Source: Trichomonas vaginalis G3 (lineage: Eukaryota; Parabasalia; Trichomonadida; Trichomonadidae). From it: DNA of 64,000 bases. Under the pieces are notes generated by a model, which worked only from the letters and a program-made list of their open reading frames with translations, was not told the DNA's origin and made no database searches. Of this stretch, positions 18,626 to 28,452 are shown piece by piece. The translations under genes were made by a program, and so were the position numbers. Position 1 is the first letter of the stretch; every line of letters starts with the position of its first letter. Location of the stretch: NCBI RefSeq assembly GCF_026262505.1, contig NC_067205.1, positions 24,607,872 through 24,671,871 on the forward strand, written 5' to 3'.

Positions 18626-18785
18626 TTTACGTGACAGAATTTTTTTGACACGTAAAGTTTACATTTTAATGGAAGCGAACAACAAAGCTCCTGCTAGTGA
18701 ATAAAGGTTAGTTTACATATGAACGTTTATTTTTACACATATATGCGTACATATGCGCGCCCGTATGGTGTCAGTTTTCTGTCAC
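18626..18785. repeat. Right terminal region of the Maverick
   Basis: After the last element gene, 160 bases of non-coding DNA lead to the proposed end. GTGACAGAA near 18,631 and TTCTGTCAC near 18,776 form a short inverted pair, and GTTTACATATG plus alternating pyrimidine-purine runs (TACACATATATGCGTACATA) lie between. The terminal repeat partner is outside the window, so this is placed by gene content and the AG...CT rule only. Confidence 0.5.
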
Positions 18786-18792
18786 TTTTTTC

Positions 18793-18837
18793 ATTGTGTC
18801 GGTGACTGTAGCTGTAGGCTACAGGCGACGCACAATG
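18793..18837. repeat. Imperfect palindrome beside the Maverick end
   Basis: An imperfect 45-base hairpin begins CATTGTGTCGG and ends CGACGCACAATG, with an inner perfect pair CTGTAGC...GCTACAG around a 5-base loop. It lies just outside the proposed element end. It could be host sequence, part of the element terminus, or the end of another transposon. Confidence 0.6.
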
Positions 18838-19202
18838 TATACTGTACTAAAAACATCAACTAAAAGATTTCCAATTCAAGAAATGATATTTCCAAATTTG
18901 TCATATACATTTCTTATGGCATCATTCAATATATTTTTGTTTAATGGTCACATTCTCTTTATTGCTAAATATCACTGATTTTTTTTTAATTTTATCAATA
19001 AGGTGCCCATCCAAATTCATACATGATCCCTATTACTCATATGTAGTAAAACAATGCTCATCCGAATGTAACAGACCCGAGAAATAATTTTCAAAATCTA
19101 AGGTTTGCTTTTTCTATACAAACTTTTTAAGTCGCTAAATTGTTATGATGCAGTATAATAATAGCATTCATTTTTCTAATAAAAAATTTATTCAAAATTC
19201 AT
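18838..19202. other. Spacer before the pseudokinase gene
   Basis: This is AT-rich spacer. I see no convincing gene. The only notable site is the initiator-like TCATT near the end. Confidence 0.6.
19168..19172 (+). promoter_or_regulatory. Initiator-like TCATT
   Basis: TCATT lies 33 bases upstream of the ATG at 19,203 and fits the trichomonad initiator TCA-pyrimidine-(T/A), in which transcription begins at the A. Short motifs of this kind also occur by chance. Confidence 0.4.
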
Positions 19203-22200
19203 ATGGATAATTGGGGAGCAAAACCCGAGAAAAAAATTAAAAGAGGAGGAAATAAGAAAACTATTAGAGTTCGTGGCAAGAAGGCCGACTACATACTAGT
19301 CACTGAAGCTGAAATTCGAAAAGAAAATTTAAAAGACATTAAAAAATTTCTTAATGTTTACTATGCATCGATAAAAAACGACCCTGATCCAAATAAAAAA
19401 CTCGTTGCTACCAAAATTAATAGAAATAACGTTCCAATTGAAATTCAACAGCAATTTATAACCGAAATCGAAGTTTGCAAGACTCTAAATCATAGTGGAG
19501 TTAATAAACCATACGATTATGCCATTGACAATAACTTAGGCGGGCTTTTCATAATTTATGAATCTCCAATCATGGATTTTCTTGAAAACTATATCACAAC
19601 GTACACAACATCACCAATTACTGATTGCCATATGATCAAAATACTTATTGGTATCGCTTCTGCTGTTGCATATTTACATTCAAACGGATACGTCTGCGGA
19701 GACTTAAGGCTGGGCACTGTCTTTCTCAAATCGAAATTAGAACCAGTTATTATCAACTACAATCTCCCAGAACTCTATCCATGTCCTATTATTCCATATG
19801 AAACCAAAAAATCAGAGTATTCAGCCCCAGAACTTGAAAACAACTATGTAATAACACCAAAATCAGATGCATACTCGTTCGGTGTCATTTTATCTAAAAT
19901 TTCTCAAAAATTAAATAATATCAAAGGAAAATTCTACCAAACAATGAAACAATTGTTTGAAATGTGTACAGACTTTGATCCATCAAAGCGACCATCATTT
20001 ACTCTCATCGAGAAGATGCTTGTTGAAGGAGTTGAAGACATTCCTTATGTTCCAAGCCCATTTCAATCTTACATCACAGATATCATCAAAAGCAACCCGA
20101 ATGGATCAATCTCACCACATACTCCTCATGAATTCAGTGCTTTTGCTGATCAAATCATGACTTCTGTTGACAAATACATTTCTCCACTGAAAGATATTCT
20201 TCCGACCAAAATTATTACTAAGGCAAGACGTAATATCCATCTCAGATGTCTTTTGATAAGTTTAATTGCGAGAAATACAGAAATGGTTTCAAATTGGATA
20301 TTAACTAATTACAAACGCAATAAAATGCAAGATATCCAAGAAATTATGGATGCTGTAATGCAAACAACTATCATTTGCTATCAAAAAGTTGATATTTACG
20401 CAAAATTGACAAAAAATCTTTTCAAATTATCCCTATATTCAAATAAACTAGGATTTATACCAACATTTGTACTCCATAAGATCTATGCAACATTCGTTAT
20501 GCACGATCCTTATCCAAATTACATGCCTTACGTTGCATATTTGAGTGGTCTCTACAAACGAAAGGTTTTCAACATTTTCGAGATCATCCAGATGATCGAA
20601 GATTTATTTGAAGGTGCTCCGACTCCGATTTTTGCGATTCCTCTCTACATTTGGTTCCATAAAGATATCGACCGAAATTCTCCGGGAACTTCACAAAAAA
20701 TGAATGATTTAATCACCAAATCCGATGTCAGACAGGTGTTTAAATCATTCATTTCCGGTGAAAGTGAAGTTTCCAAGCTTTCCACGATAATTATGGCGGA
20801 TGACATGACACAATTCAAGAACTACATATTGGATCACCCAGAAGAGTTCTCATCCGTCATCAATCCAACTGTTTTCGAGGTCTGCCCCTATGCACAAGAC
20901 AACATTACCGTTCCAGAATATGTTTTGTTGTATAATGCGCAGAAAATTTACACTTTTCTGAGGAATACGACAAAAGTATATGACGGCGATGACACAAAGA
21001 TGATGCAGATGGCTATCATTGGTAACCATACGCTTTATCTCGAACAACATGAGTTAAATACGAGATCCGAAAACGTTGTTGAAGCTTCAGTTCAATTTCA
21101 CAATTACGCAGCATTGATTCAAGGTTACAACAGAGGAATCAAGCTTCGTAACGCTGAAAACCTCTTCTCCGCTGTGCAATTTACAAATTTAATTGCATTG
21201 TTGTTCATTTTATCAGCAAATTCAGTTCCTCCTGCCAAGAAACATATTTCTTCCCAAGAAAAAGAAGAAACAAAACCAAAATCAACCGAAAATCCAAATC
21301 CAAATCCTTCTCAAAATTCCGAGCCTCAAAAAGTTTCTTCTCAAAATTCTGGACCCTCTCAAAATTCAGTTCCTTCTCAAAATTCAGGACCTTCTCAAAT
21401 TTCTGAACCACCAAAAACGACGAGACCAACTCCACAAAGTCCTCAGAGACCAAATGCACAGAGGCCAAATCCACCAAACACGCAACCTTCTTCTCCACAA
21501 CAAAATTCTCAAATTCCGAAAACAAATGAAAATCAACCACAAAAAGTGACACAAAATTCTACGGAAAAAACTTCAGAAGAGAAGAAGAAAGAGGAAGAAG
21601 AGATCAACATGAGGATTATCACCATCAACAAAGAAGCTGCCAGACAAGCAACAGAGATCAGAGATCATTTTGGAGAAACAATTTTCCAAGCCGCAGTGAA
21701 AACAGGAGATTTCTTGTTTTTGAGACTTTTGCTTTCAATTCCAAATGTTAAACCATTTGCAACTGATTCATGGGGACAGAATGCAATTCACTGGGCATGT
21801 CGTCTTGGCTGCGATTCCCCTAACCTCTGGGAAGAAAGCGCTGTAAGATATCCTTGGTGGTTTGGTTCCGATGAATCATTGATAACTGGCGAAAATTTGG
21901 TAAATTTGGTTGATTTGTTCAGGAAATATCAGAATCCTGGATCATTCGCAGCTAAACTACTTTCCACACAAGAGAACATCGAACCATACAGTTCATTCAA
22001 AGAAAACGAAAGAATGTTGAATGAATTGGCAATTGCAAGTTCAAATCTTGAAATTTGGAAAGCATCAAAACTCACTTTTGAACGAAGATTTGGTTCTCCT
22101 CATTGTCTTAAACTCCTTTTAAAGTTCTCAACAAAACACATAAATGATGTTGATGAACAAGGAATGACTGCTTTACATTATGCAGCAATGAATGGAGGAG

Positions 22201-22460
22201 CAACAGTTGTTAAGATGCTGACAAATGTTTTCGGCGTTGACGTGAATGTTCAAGACAGAAAAGGAAGAACACCACTCCACATTGCAGCAAGAAACAACGA
22301 CGCTTTGTGTTACGCAATTATTTTGTCTTGCGGAAAAGTAAGACCTGAAATCGTTGACAACAAAAACAGAACAGCGTATGAAGTTGCTGTGAGAAAGAAC
22401 TCACAAGATGTACTTGATGTCGCTGAGAAAATGGCGGAAAAGCAATGTAGAATTGCTTAG
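19203..22460 (+). CDS. Pseudokinase-like protein with C-terminal ankyrin repeats
   Basis: This is a 1,085-residue protein. Residues about 30-270 form a kinase-like domain. VATKI has the beta-3 lysine at 71, TEIEV follows, the catalytic loop reads CGDLRLGTV (Asp 167 kept, His-Arg and the usual Asn replaced), the DFG position reads NYN (185-187), and SAPEL and DAYSFGVIL match the APE and subdomain IX segments. Without DFG and with a changed loop it is probably a pseudokinase. A helical region follows, then a Ser/Asn/Pro/Gln-rich linker (about 680-790, SQNSGPSQNS repeats). Ankyrin repeats occupy about 975-1080 (GMTALHYAAMNGGATVV, GRTPLHIAARNNDALC), with a weaker one near 830-865. It probably acts as a signalling scaffold; kinase-ankyrin proteins form a large trichomonad family. 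Confidence 0.85.
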   Translation: MDNWGAKPEKKIKRGGNKKTIRVRGKKADYILVTEAEIRKENLKDIKKFLNVYYASIKNDPDPNKKLVATKINRNNVPIEIQQQFITEIEVCKTLNHSGVNKPYDYAIDNNLGGLFIIYESPIMDFLENYITTYTTSPITDCHMIKILIGIASAVAYLHSNGYVCGDLRLGTVFLKSKLEPVIINYNLPELYPCPIIPYETKKSEYSAPELENNYVITPKSDAYSFGVILSKISQKLNNIKGKFYQTMKQLFEMCTDFDPSKRPSFTLIEKMLVEGVEDIPYVPSPFQSYITDIIKSNPNGSISPHTPHEFSAFADQIMTSVDKYISPLKDILPTKIITKARRNIHLRCLLISLIARNTEMVSNWILTNYKRNKMQDIQEIMDAVMQTTIICYQKVDIYAKLTKNLFKLSLYSNKLGFIPTFVLHKIYATFVMHDPYPNYMPYVAYLSGLYKRKVFNIFEIIQMIEDLFEGAPTPIFAIPLYIWFHKDIDRNSPGTSQKMNDLITKSDVRQVFKSFISGESEVSKLSTIIMADDMTQFKNYILDHPEEFSSVINPTVFEVCPYAQDNITVPEYVLLYNAQKIYTFLRNTTKVYDGDDTKMMQMAIIGNHTLYLEQHELNTRSENVVEASVQFHNYAALIQGYNRGIKLRNAENLFSAVQFTNLIALLFILSANSVPPAKKHISSQEKEETKPKSTENPNPNPSQNSEPQKVSSQNSGPSQNSVPSQNSGPSQISEPPKTTRPTPQSPQRPNAQRPNPPNTQPSSPQQNSQIPKTNENQPQKVTQNSTEKTSEEKKKEEEEINMRIITINKEAARQATEIRDHFGETIFQAAVKTGDFLFLRLLLSIPNVKPFATDSWGQNAIHWACRLGCDSPNLWEESAVRYPWWFGSDESLITGENLVNLVDLFRKYQNPGSFAAKLLSTQENIEPYSSFKENERMLNELAIASSNLEIWKASKLTFERRFGSPHCLKLLLKFSTKHINDVDEQGMTALHYAAMNGGATVVKMLTNVFGVDVNVQDRKGRTPLHIAARNNDALCYAIILSCGKVRPEIVDNKNRTAYEVAVRKNSQDVLDVAEKMAEKQCRIA

Positions 22461-23902
22461 AATTTTTTTTATTAATTATTTTTTTTTAAATAAATTACCA
22501 TGTATATTAGTTTGATCTATCAAAAATAATCAATAAATTTTTAAAGTTGAAATAGGATGATACCAGCTATTTTATCAAAATATCCTATAATATTGATATT
22601 TGGAATGTTTTGAAACATCAAATGTGCCTTCACTCCGAGGTGTTACCCCCTACATTTACTTTCGGTGAAAATTCGGTGATAACTTGGTACATTTATTGAG
22701 CTCGCATAGACATTTAGAGAATAATTGATATTGATGATGTATTGTACAGGACATGATGTATAAATTTATTAAGATTATTTAATTAAACATTGTCGTCTAC
22801 TTTTGATATATTGGATATTTCTAACATGCTTATAGATTTTTGGTTTTCTAGTCAGAGTTCCTCATGCAAATGGATTTTACATTAGAAATATGATTGCATT
22901 TCAATTTTTGATTTTCATTCATCTCATATCTCGACTTTGGCCCTGGGGTTTCCATATTATATATTCTTATTAGTAGAAGGACCCTCAACTTATGATATGT
23001 AATATAAAATTTCGAATAATTATGCTTAAATCAAATAAAAGTAAATGACGAATGTATATATTATCGAGGAAGCAAAAATTATGAGTTCAGTTGAATGACA
23101 AAATGCTTATTTTCAAAGTCAAAAATTGTCAGGAGAAATAAGAAAGAAAATATACACTTTGAAATAAAAGGATTGCTATGTGAATATATAGTCATGGTAA
23201 ATAAAGCATATAATAATACGTATAATGAAGTTTTAACGGGTCTTGATTTGAATTGGATTTTTTAAAGTCAATAGTAGGTATTTTAAATGAAGAATGTTTG
23301 GAAAATAATTTGATTCTTTCGATAGATATTTTGATCAGGCAAATACACAAAACAATCATCACTCAAGGGATCATTTGAGAAAAATAACGATAAAAAATTG
23401 ACGTTATTAGTTGACAAGATTTTTGAAATGAAAGTAGAATGAATTAAAGCATCTCTGAGTCCGTATTCAGAAAAATATAACGTTTTTAATATTATTTTTG
23501 GTTAAATCGATTTTCTACCAAAAATGAATTCGATATTTTTAGTATGCTGAGAAGTTTAAAGAAAAATCTAATAGGCCTTAGCAGATTTAAATACAACTTT
23601 GTATAAATCTTAGCTCCTTATTGTTACACGGCAGGTAGCAATTTAAATTTATTGAATTTTAGAAAAAATCGGACCGTTTTTTTGGTAATGTAGTATGCGT
23701 AATGAATATTCATCACAACCACATTTCAGTATTCAAATTTATCTATGGCATATTATTCGGCCGAATTTGAATAATTTTTTTATGGAATGATAAAGGGAAA
23801 TTATCGTTAAAAAATGATAGTATTTAAACACACAGTATGAATTTATCTGATTCGATGATTTTCGTAAATGACTTCACAATTGCGGCTCTCGGCGGTTTCT
23901 AA
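22461..23902. other. Gene-free AT-rich spacer
   Basis: About 1.4 kb without a supportable gene in any frame. A small hairpin (TATTCAAATT...AATTTGAATA, about 23,730-23,774) and scattered GC-richer patches, such as GGTGTTACCCCC near 22,640, suggest old decayed repeats, but no paired termini could be found. Confidence 0.6.
23874..23878 (+). promoter_or_regulatory. Initiator-like TCACA
   Basis: TCACA matches the trichomonad initiator consensus and its A lies 27 bases before the TCTP-like gene's ATG at 23,903. It is the best candidate transcription start in the upstream 100 bases. Confidence 0.5.
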
Positions 23903-24376
23903 ATGACAGCCGTCCGCTATAAAGATATCTTTACAGGACATGTCTTTCTAGACGAACACTATCCATTCCAGGAGGACGCCGAAAAGGGTGTATATGTTGT
24001 TCGCGGTAAATTTAAAGCTATATTCCATGAAGATCTTCCCCCAGATAATCCAAATAGTGTAGAGGTTGCAATTAATCTCGTTCGCGATTTCAAACTTGTA
24101 GAACTTAACTGGACAAAAGATAAACTTATATTGTGGGCTAAGGACTACGTACAGATGATTAAACAACAACATCAGATGAATACAATCGAACAGAGTAATC
24201 CTTTCGTCTTATCATTTGCCCATCTTGTTCGCTGGGTCTCTGCTAAGTTCAGAGATTTCCACTTCTATAAGCCACCGGGTGAGCAAACTCAGACTGTTAT
24301 CTTCTGCTCATTCTTAGAAGATCAGATCACACCTGTCTTCTGGTATCCAAAGTGGTCTGTTGAACGTGAAGAGTAA
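23903..24376 (+). CDS. TCTP-family protein (translationally controlled tumour protein)
   Basis: The 157-residue length and overall pattern fit TCTP. An N-terminal YKDIFTGHVFLDEHYPFQE matches the family's RDxxxxDExxSDxY start. There is a central hydrophobic-charged helical hairpin (KDKLILWAKDYVQMIKQQH, then PFVLSFAHLVRWVSAKFRDF) and the characteristic end segment (HFYKPPGE, VIFCSFLED, ITPVFWYPKWSVE) aligned with the family's YFxGExM...YxEDxxTPyfifFK. TCTP proteins are cytosolic, bind tubulin or GTPases and are linked to growth and calcium. It is a single exon with a 27-base candidate 5' leader. The identity level is low, so a divergent homologue is meant. Confidence 0.75.
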   Translation: MTAVRYKDIFTGHVFLDEHYPFQEDAEKGVYVVRGKFKAIFHEDLPPDNPNSVEVAINLVRDFKLVELNWTKDKLILWAKDYVQMIKQQHQMNTIEQSNPFVLSFAHLVRWVSAKFRDFHFYKPPGEQTQTVIFCSFLEDQITPVFWYPKWSVEREE

Positions 24377-24493
24377 ATACATTTTCAAAACAGTTTCATT
24401 AACATAATTTCGGTTTTTCTTATCCCGATAAATTTCACGAGAAAAAAAAATATTTTCTTTTGACTTGAATAAACAAACATATTTACAATGAGT

Positions 24494-25672
24494 TTAATAT
24501 TGATCTTGCTGTATCTGATGCAGCAAATCATTTTTCTCATTTTCGATAAATGCTTCAACAGACTTCACATCTGGCCTTTTCATTTCATTTGTCTGGGCCG
24601 CGTTCTTCCTTGAAGCAATCTTCTTCAATGGAACAGGAGCTGCCTTCGGTTTAACTTTTGGAGTGATGACAACAGCTCTTGCAGACGATGCTTGGCCTTC
24701 TCCGACATCATCGGTGTTCCAGAGAAGTTCATATGACTCTTTCAGTGAGTTCATCGTACGAGCTGAGATCTGATTTAATTTCGCAATATCTCTAACGAGT
24801 TGGGACTGTTGTTTCTTCATTCTTGAGACCTCTTCTTGCTGTGCAGTAAGCCTTTCTTCAAGTTGCCTTGATTCCATTTGAAGATTTTCGTTTCTGGAGT
24901 GTTCTGATGTTAATTCTGCTTGGAGTTGGGCAATTTCAGACTCTACTTTGTCTGCAGAGTCATTAAACCTTTTGAGAAGTTGGTCTATTGGTAATTGCTC
25001 TGCATTTTCATATATATCATGTAATAATTTCTCCATGTAAGGTTTATATCGATCAAGAGCTGTTCTTTCGCAATGAGAAAGAGCATCACGAGTTGCTTGT
25101 CTGAAACTTTCGATCTTATCAAGGATTTGCTTATTCAGTTTCGAAAGTTCTTCCATAACTGGTAAAATTGAAGGAGTATTTGAACGTAGAATATTAGGTC
25201 TTGTAGGAACAAGTGTACGAGCAAGTTCATCTCTAAGATCTGCAAGCTCTTTTTGGAGCCGATCTTTTGTTGATACGCTATCAATAATTAATTGATTATA
25301 TTCTTTTTGCATTTCTTGATATTGCGTCTGTAATTCTTTCTTTCGTTCTCTGAGTTGCTCATTTTTAGCTTTGAGGTTTTTAATTTCTTCGTTAATTTGA
25401 TCTTGTGATAAATTTTGAACGGGTGGAGGTATAAAATGGCCTTGTCTTGATGGCGAACTTCTTACTTTTTGCTCATTTTTAGGTATTTGTTGCTTTTGAA
25501 GTTCGGCTTCCTTTTCTTTAAGTAAATTTATTGATGGACGTTGCTGTGATTCTGTAGATTCTGCAGAAAAAATTCTGCGACCAAGTGCAAGAAGGTCATC
25601 TTTGTTGGATGCATCTGTTAAATACTCAGAATACTTCTCAAGAAGTGCAGAAAAAGTGGAATCTTGAAACAT
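24494..25672 (-). CDS. Coiled-coil protein, 392 residues
   Basis: This is a 392-residue protein dominated by coiled coil. A short N-terminal helical part (FSALLEKYSEYLTDASNKDD) precedes long heptad-rich stretches at about 80-165 (IKNLKAKNEQLRERKKELQ) and 220-320 (ESEIAQLQAELTSEHSRNEN, RMKKQQSQLVRDIAKLNQ). The C-terminal 70 residues are basic and proline-rich (VVITPKVKPKAAPVPLKKI). It may be a cytoskeletal, basal-body or trafficking scaffold; the family is not recognised. It converges on the TCTP gene, with 117 bases between stops. Confidence 0.8.
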   Translation of the reverse strand: MFQDSTFSALLEKYSEYLTDASNKDDLLALGRRIFSAESTESQQRPSINLLKEKEAELQKQQIPKNEQKVRSSPSRQGHFIPPPVQNLSQDQINEEIKNLKAKNEQLRERKKELQTQYQEMQKEYNQLIIDSVSTKDRLQKELADLRDELARTLVPTRPNILRSNTPSILPVMEELSKLNKQILDKIESFRQATRDALSHCERTALDRYKPYMEKLLHDIYENAEQLPIDQLLKRFNDSADKVESEIAQLQAELTSEHSRNENLQMESRQLEERLTAQQEEVSRMKKQQSQLVRDIAKLNQISARTMNSLKESYELLWNTDDVGEGQASSARAVVITPKVKPKAAPVPLKKIASRKNAAQTNEMKRPDVKSVEAFIENEKNDLLHQIQQDQY

Positions 25673-26220
25673 TGTAATTTTTTATCAGGTTCAAAATTGA
25701 AAAACGTACATTGTATTATTTCAAATACCAATTATTTTATTCTCGTGGTCATTAATACAACACAACTGCTTTATATCAGAAACATTATCAATTAATTAAC
25801 GGCAATACATATCAATTAATTCGATTATTTGAAATCAGCTCAATATATTAAGTAGCTAGCTAATATTTTTTGTCACTTGAGTACTATTTGTTAAAGAAAC
25901 ATAGTTAAAAGCAGTTCTAACATCTATTATCTGTTTTTTTTTTGTATTCAGTAAACCCATTTTCCTACGTAAAGTCTCCCTATCGTTTTTCTGCCTCAAT
26001 ATTGAGTGAATTTCTATCAAAAATTTGAATAAGAGACTTTACAAAAGAAAAGGAGTTTATTTGTCTTAATATCAATGTTGATATTAGAGTTAATAACAGT
26101 TTGTATGTTGTCAAATGATTTTAAAAATTGTATTTAAGTAGTTTTATTATAAAATGTCGCTTTTATTATTAATTAAATAATTATTTTGCTAAAATATAAC
26201 CTATTTCAAAGGAATCATTT
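25673..26220. other. Spacer with one MITE
   Basis: Gene-free AT-rich DNA. Apart from the small inverted-repeat element at 25,952-26,059 I see no coding or RNA feature. Confidence 0.6.
25952..26059. mobile_element. 108-bp MITE, TA-flanked family copy 1
   Basis: A small inverted-repeat element. The left end reads TAAACCCATTTTCCTACGTA, then AAGTCTC; the right end reads GAGACTTTACAAAAGAAAAG, then GAGTTTA. These pair over about 27 bases with several mismatches. A second copy in opposite orientation lies at 50,467-50,570. Ends of the form TA|AAC...GTT|TA would fit a TA target, as in Tc1/mariner elements, which T. vaginalis has (Tvmar1). Too short to encode a protein. Confidence 0.7.
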
Positions 26221-28443
26221 TTAATTCAATTCTAGCGCATGATCTTGACAGTTATTCCGACCATTGCCATTTATTCTGGAATATGCTCCATGTGAAATTA
26301 ATGTTTTAACTAATGCATGATGTTTCAACATTTTGCAATATTGAAGAGGAGTTTTACCATTATTATCTCTTGCATTTACATCTGCACCATATGAAATAGC
26401 TAATTTTGCCATTGAATCATCATCATCATATAATACTGCATGATGGAGAACTGTTCGTCCTTTAGGATCCTTCGAGTTTATATCTTCACCATATTTTAAA
26501 AGTAAACTTACAAAATCTTTAAAACCACGCATTGAAGCATAGAGGAGAGGAGACATTCCACTCTTCGAATATGTCCTAACATTTACCCCTTTTTTAATAA
26601 AAAATTCTCCTGTTTCTACACTATCGCATTTAGCAGCTTCATGAAGAACAGTCTCTTCATATATATTTTTTGCATTGATGTCTGCCCCATATTTAATAAG
26701 GAGTTCGACCATTTCTATACTATGTCGTCTTGCTGAAAAATGAATAGCAGAATACCCTTCTTGAGTTTTTGAATTGATATCCGCACCAGATTTAATAAGG
26801 AGCTCTGCTGTTTCTGTACTACTATTATTTGCGGCATAACAAATAGCATTTCTTCCATATTCTTCTTTTGCATTGATATCTACTCCTGACTTGATAAGGA
26901 GTTCTGCTGTATCTTTACTATTATATTCTGCAGCAATATGAAGAGCTGTTTCTTTATTTTTATTTGTAACATTGATATCTGCACCAAATTTAATAAGAAT
27001 TTCTGCAGTTTCTTTACTATTATGCTCTGCGGCAACATGCAGAGCAGTGAAACCATATTTATCTTTTGCATTGATTTCTGCGCCAGATTTAATAAGGATC
27101 TCTGCACTTTCTATACTATTATGTTCTGCAGCTACATGAAGAGCAGTGATACCATCTTTATACATCGTATTGATATCGGTATAATGTTTAATAAGAAATT
27201 CTAATACTTCTTGATTATTGTATTTTGCAGCAATATGAATTAAAGATTTTTCGTCATTGCTTTTTGAATTTATATCAGCCCCAATCGATATAAGTATGTA
27301 TGCGATCTTATTCATTCTTCTTTCTAATGCAAAATATAGAATAGACTTTCCATTTCCATCTTTTGCATTGATATCAGCACCTTCAGAAATAAGAAATTCC
27401 GATGATTCTTCGAAGTAATTATTTAATGCATAATGGAGAGGAGTTAACAAATTGTTGTCTTTCGCATTGATTTTTCCCATGAAAAAGTCTCGTTTCGATG
27501 ATAAAAACTCTAGGATATCAATGCAATTTGATTGAGCAGCAAAATGAAGAAGATTTCGGCCATCTCGATATTGCTTATTGTAATCGATTTCATTGTCTTT
27601 GGATTTCAAAATATCAATTGACTGAGGAATAGAAGCACACCATGGGATAATCGAATTGACATCTTTGTTAGCTAGAATTTGAATAAATTTCAAATTTTGT
27701 GAAACAATTACATTTGTAAAATCAAACGTGCTAAGATCAATTGACTCGTACCGTATAAGGTCTTCAATGAAGTCATTGTTATGTGATTCAATTGCATATT
27801 CAAGGCAAACATTGTCTGGATCTTTGTGTTTCAGACATTCTTTAATGATGTCAGTGTTATTTCCGATGAATGAATATTGAGGTGTATTTTGAGTTATTTC
27901 ATGTTTAAAATTACTGAGAAGATAAAAGAATATATTTGAAGAACCATAAAATGCACTCAAATCCAAAATTCTACTGATTCCAAAGTGTGGAGTTAAAAAT
28001 AATTTATTTATATCATTCAAATCATGAGATATTGAATAATATATAATTTTTTCGAGTTGATCGAACATAGTATAATAATGTAATGATTCTTCTAATGGAA
28101 ATAGAGTGCAACAACAAATAATTTTAGTAGCATTATCATCAAGTATTAATTTATCAGAGTTCCATATATCAGGAAAAAGAAGGTCAATTAATGATTTCTC
28201 GATTGAATGCATCATGCAAAATTGGTTGAAAATTTTGATGTATAGATTGATAGATCGATAGTTGTATTTGATTGCATGAATTATGCTAACAATGATCTGA
28301 CTAAATGGTACTTTGAAATTTTTAACTAAAACTGTGTTGATCATTTCAAGAATTTCTTCAAGAGAATCGCTTGGACTTATGTGGTAAAGCTTGTAATATG
28401 CTTTCATGAATTCTTCATTCTGTCCAATGACATTATCACTCAT
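26221..28443 (-). CDS. DUF3447-type N-terminus plus 13 ankyrin repeats
   Basis: This is a 740-residue protein from ATG 28,443 (MSDNVIGQNEEFMKAYYKLY); a longer frame starts 36 bases upstream but an initiator-like TCATC lies just before 28,443. Residues about 1-280 are the helical domain typical of trichomonad DUF3447 proteins (SLEEILEMINTVLVKNF, and CLEYAIESHNNDFIEDLI). From about residue 285 to the end are 13 ankyrin repeats, many near consensus (GFTALHVAAEHNSKETAEIL). It probably acts as a cytosolic protein-binding scaffold. It shares its N-terminal pattern with the ankyrin gene at 59,943-61,805, so the two are paralogues. Confidence 0.9.
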   Translation of the reverse strand: MSDNVIGQNEEFMKAYYKLYHISPSDSLEEILEMINTVLVKNFKVPFSQIIVSIIHAIKYNYRSINLYIKIFNQFCMMHSIEKSLIDLLFPDIWNSDKLILDDNATKIICCCTLFPLEESLHYYTMFDQLEKIIYYSISHDLNDINKLFLTPHFGISRILDLSAFYGSSNIFFYLLSNFKHEITQNTPQYSFIGNNTDIIKECLKHKDPDNVCLEYAIESHNNDFIEDLIRYESIDLSTFDFTNVIVSQNLKFIQILANKDVNSIIPWCASIPQSIDILKSKDNEIDYNKQYRDGRNLLHFAAQSNCIDILEFLSSKRDFFMGKINAKDNNLLTPLHYALNNYFEESSEFLISEGADINAKDGNGKSILYFALERRMNKIAYILISIGADINSKSNDEKSLIHIAAKYNNQEVLEFLIKHYTDINTMYKDGITALHVAAEHNSIESAEILIKSGAEINAKDKYGFTALHVAAEHNSKETAEILIKFGADINVTNKNKETALHIAAEYNSKDTAELLIKSGVDINAKEEYGRNAICYAANNSSTETAELLIKSGADINSKTQEGYSAIHFSARRHSIEMVELLIKYGADINAKNIYEETVLHEAAKCDSVETGEFFIKKGVNVRTYSKSGMSPLLYASMRGFKDFVSLLLKYGEDINSKDPKGRTVLHHAVLYDDDDSMAKLAISYGADVNARDNNGKTPLQYCKMLKHHALVKTLISHGAYSRINGNGRNNCQDHALELN

Positions 28444-28447
28444 TTGA

Positions 28448-28452
28448 GATGA
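28448..28452 (-). promoter_or_regulatory. Initiator-like TCATC
   Basis: On the minus strand TTTTCATCTCAAATG places the TCATC initiator A seven bases before the ATG at 28,443. This supports that start over the upstream ATG. Confidence 0.4.

Larger units (their letters stand above)
1..18785. mobile_element. Maverick/Polinton element, right-hand part
   Basis: This stretch combines a DNA polymerase B fragment, a DDE integrase, an A32/FtsK-like packaging ATPase and probable structural proteins. That combination is diagnostic of Mavericks (Polintons), which are very abundant in T. vaginalis. The left end is outside the window. The right end is placed at about 18,785, where the sequence reads GTGTCAGTTTTCTGTCACT; read inward this begins AGTGACAG, fitting the 5'-AG...CT-3' termini known for the superfamily. 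The terminal repeat and target duplication cannot be confirmed without the other end. Most genes are open, so the copy looks fairly recent, though at least one small gene region looks degraded. The exact right border is uncertain by some tens of bases. Confidence 0.9.

Noticed and set aside
18796-18978. 60-codon frame next to the Maverick end
   Set aside because: It starts in the palindrome and lacks coding character.
22461-23902. Transposon in the large spacer
   Set aside because: No paired ends or target duplications could be found by eye; only isolated hairpins and GC-richer patches.
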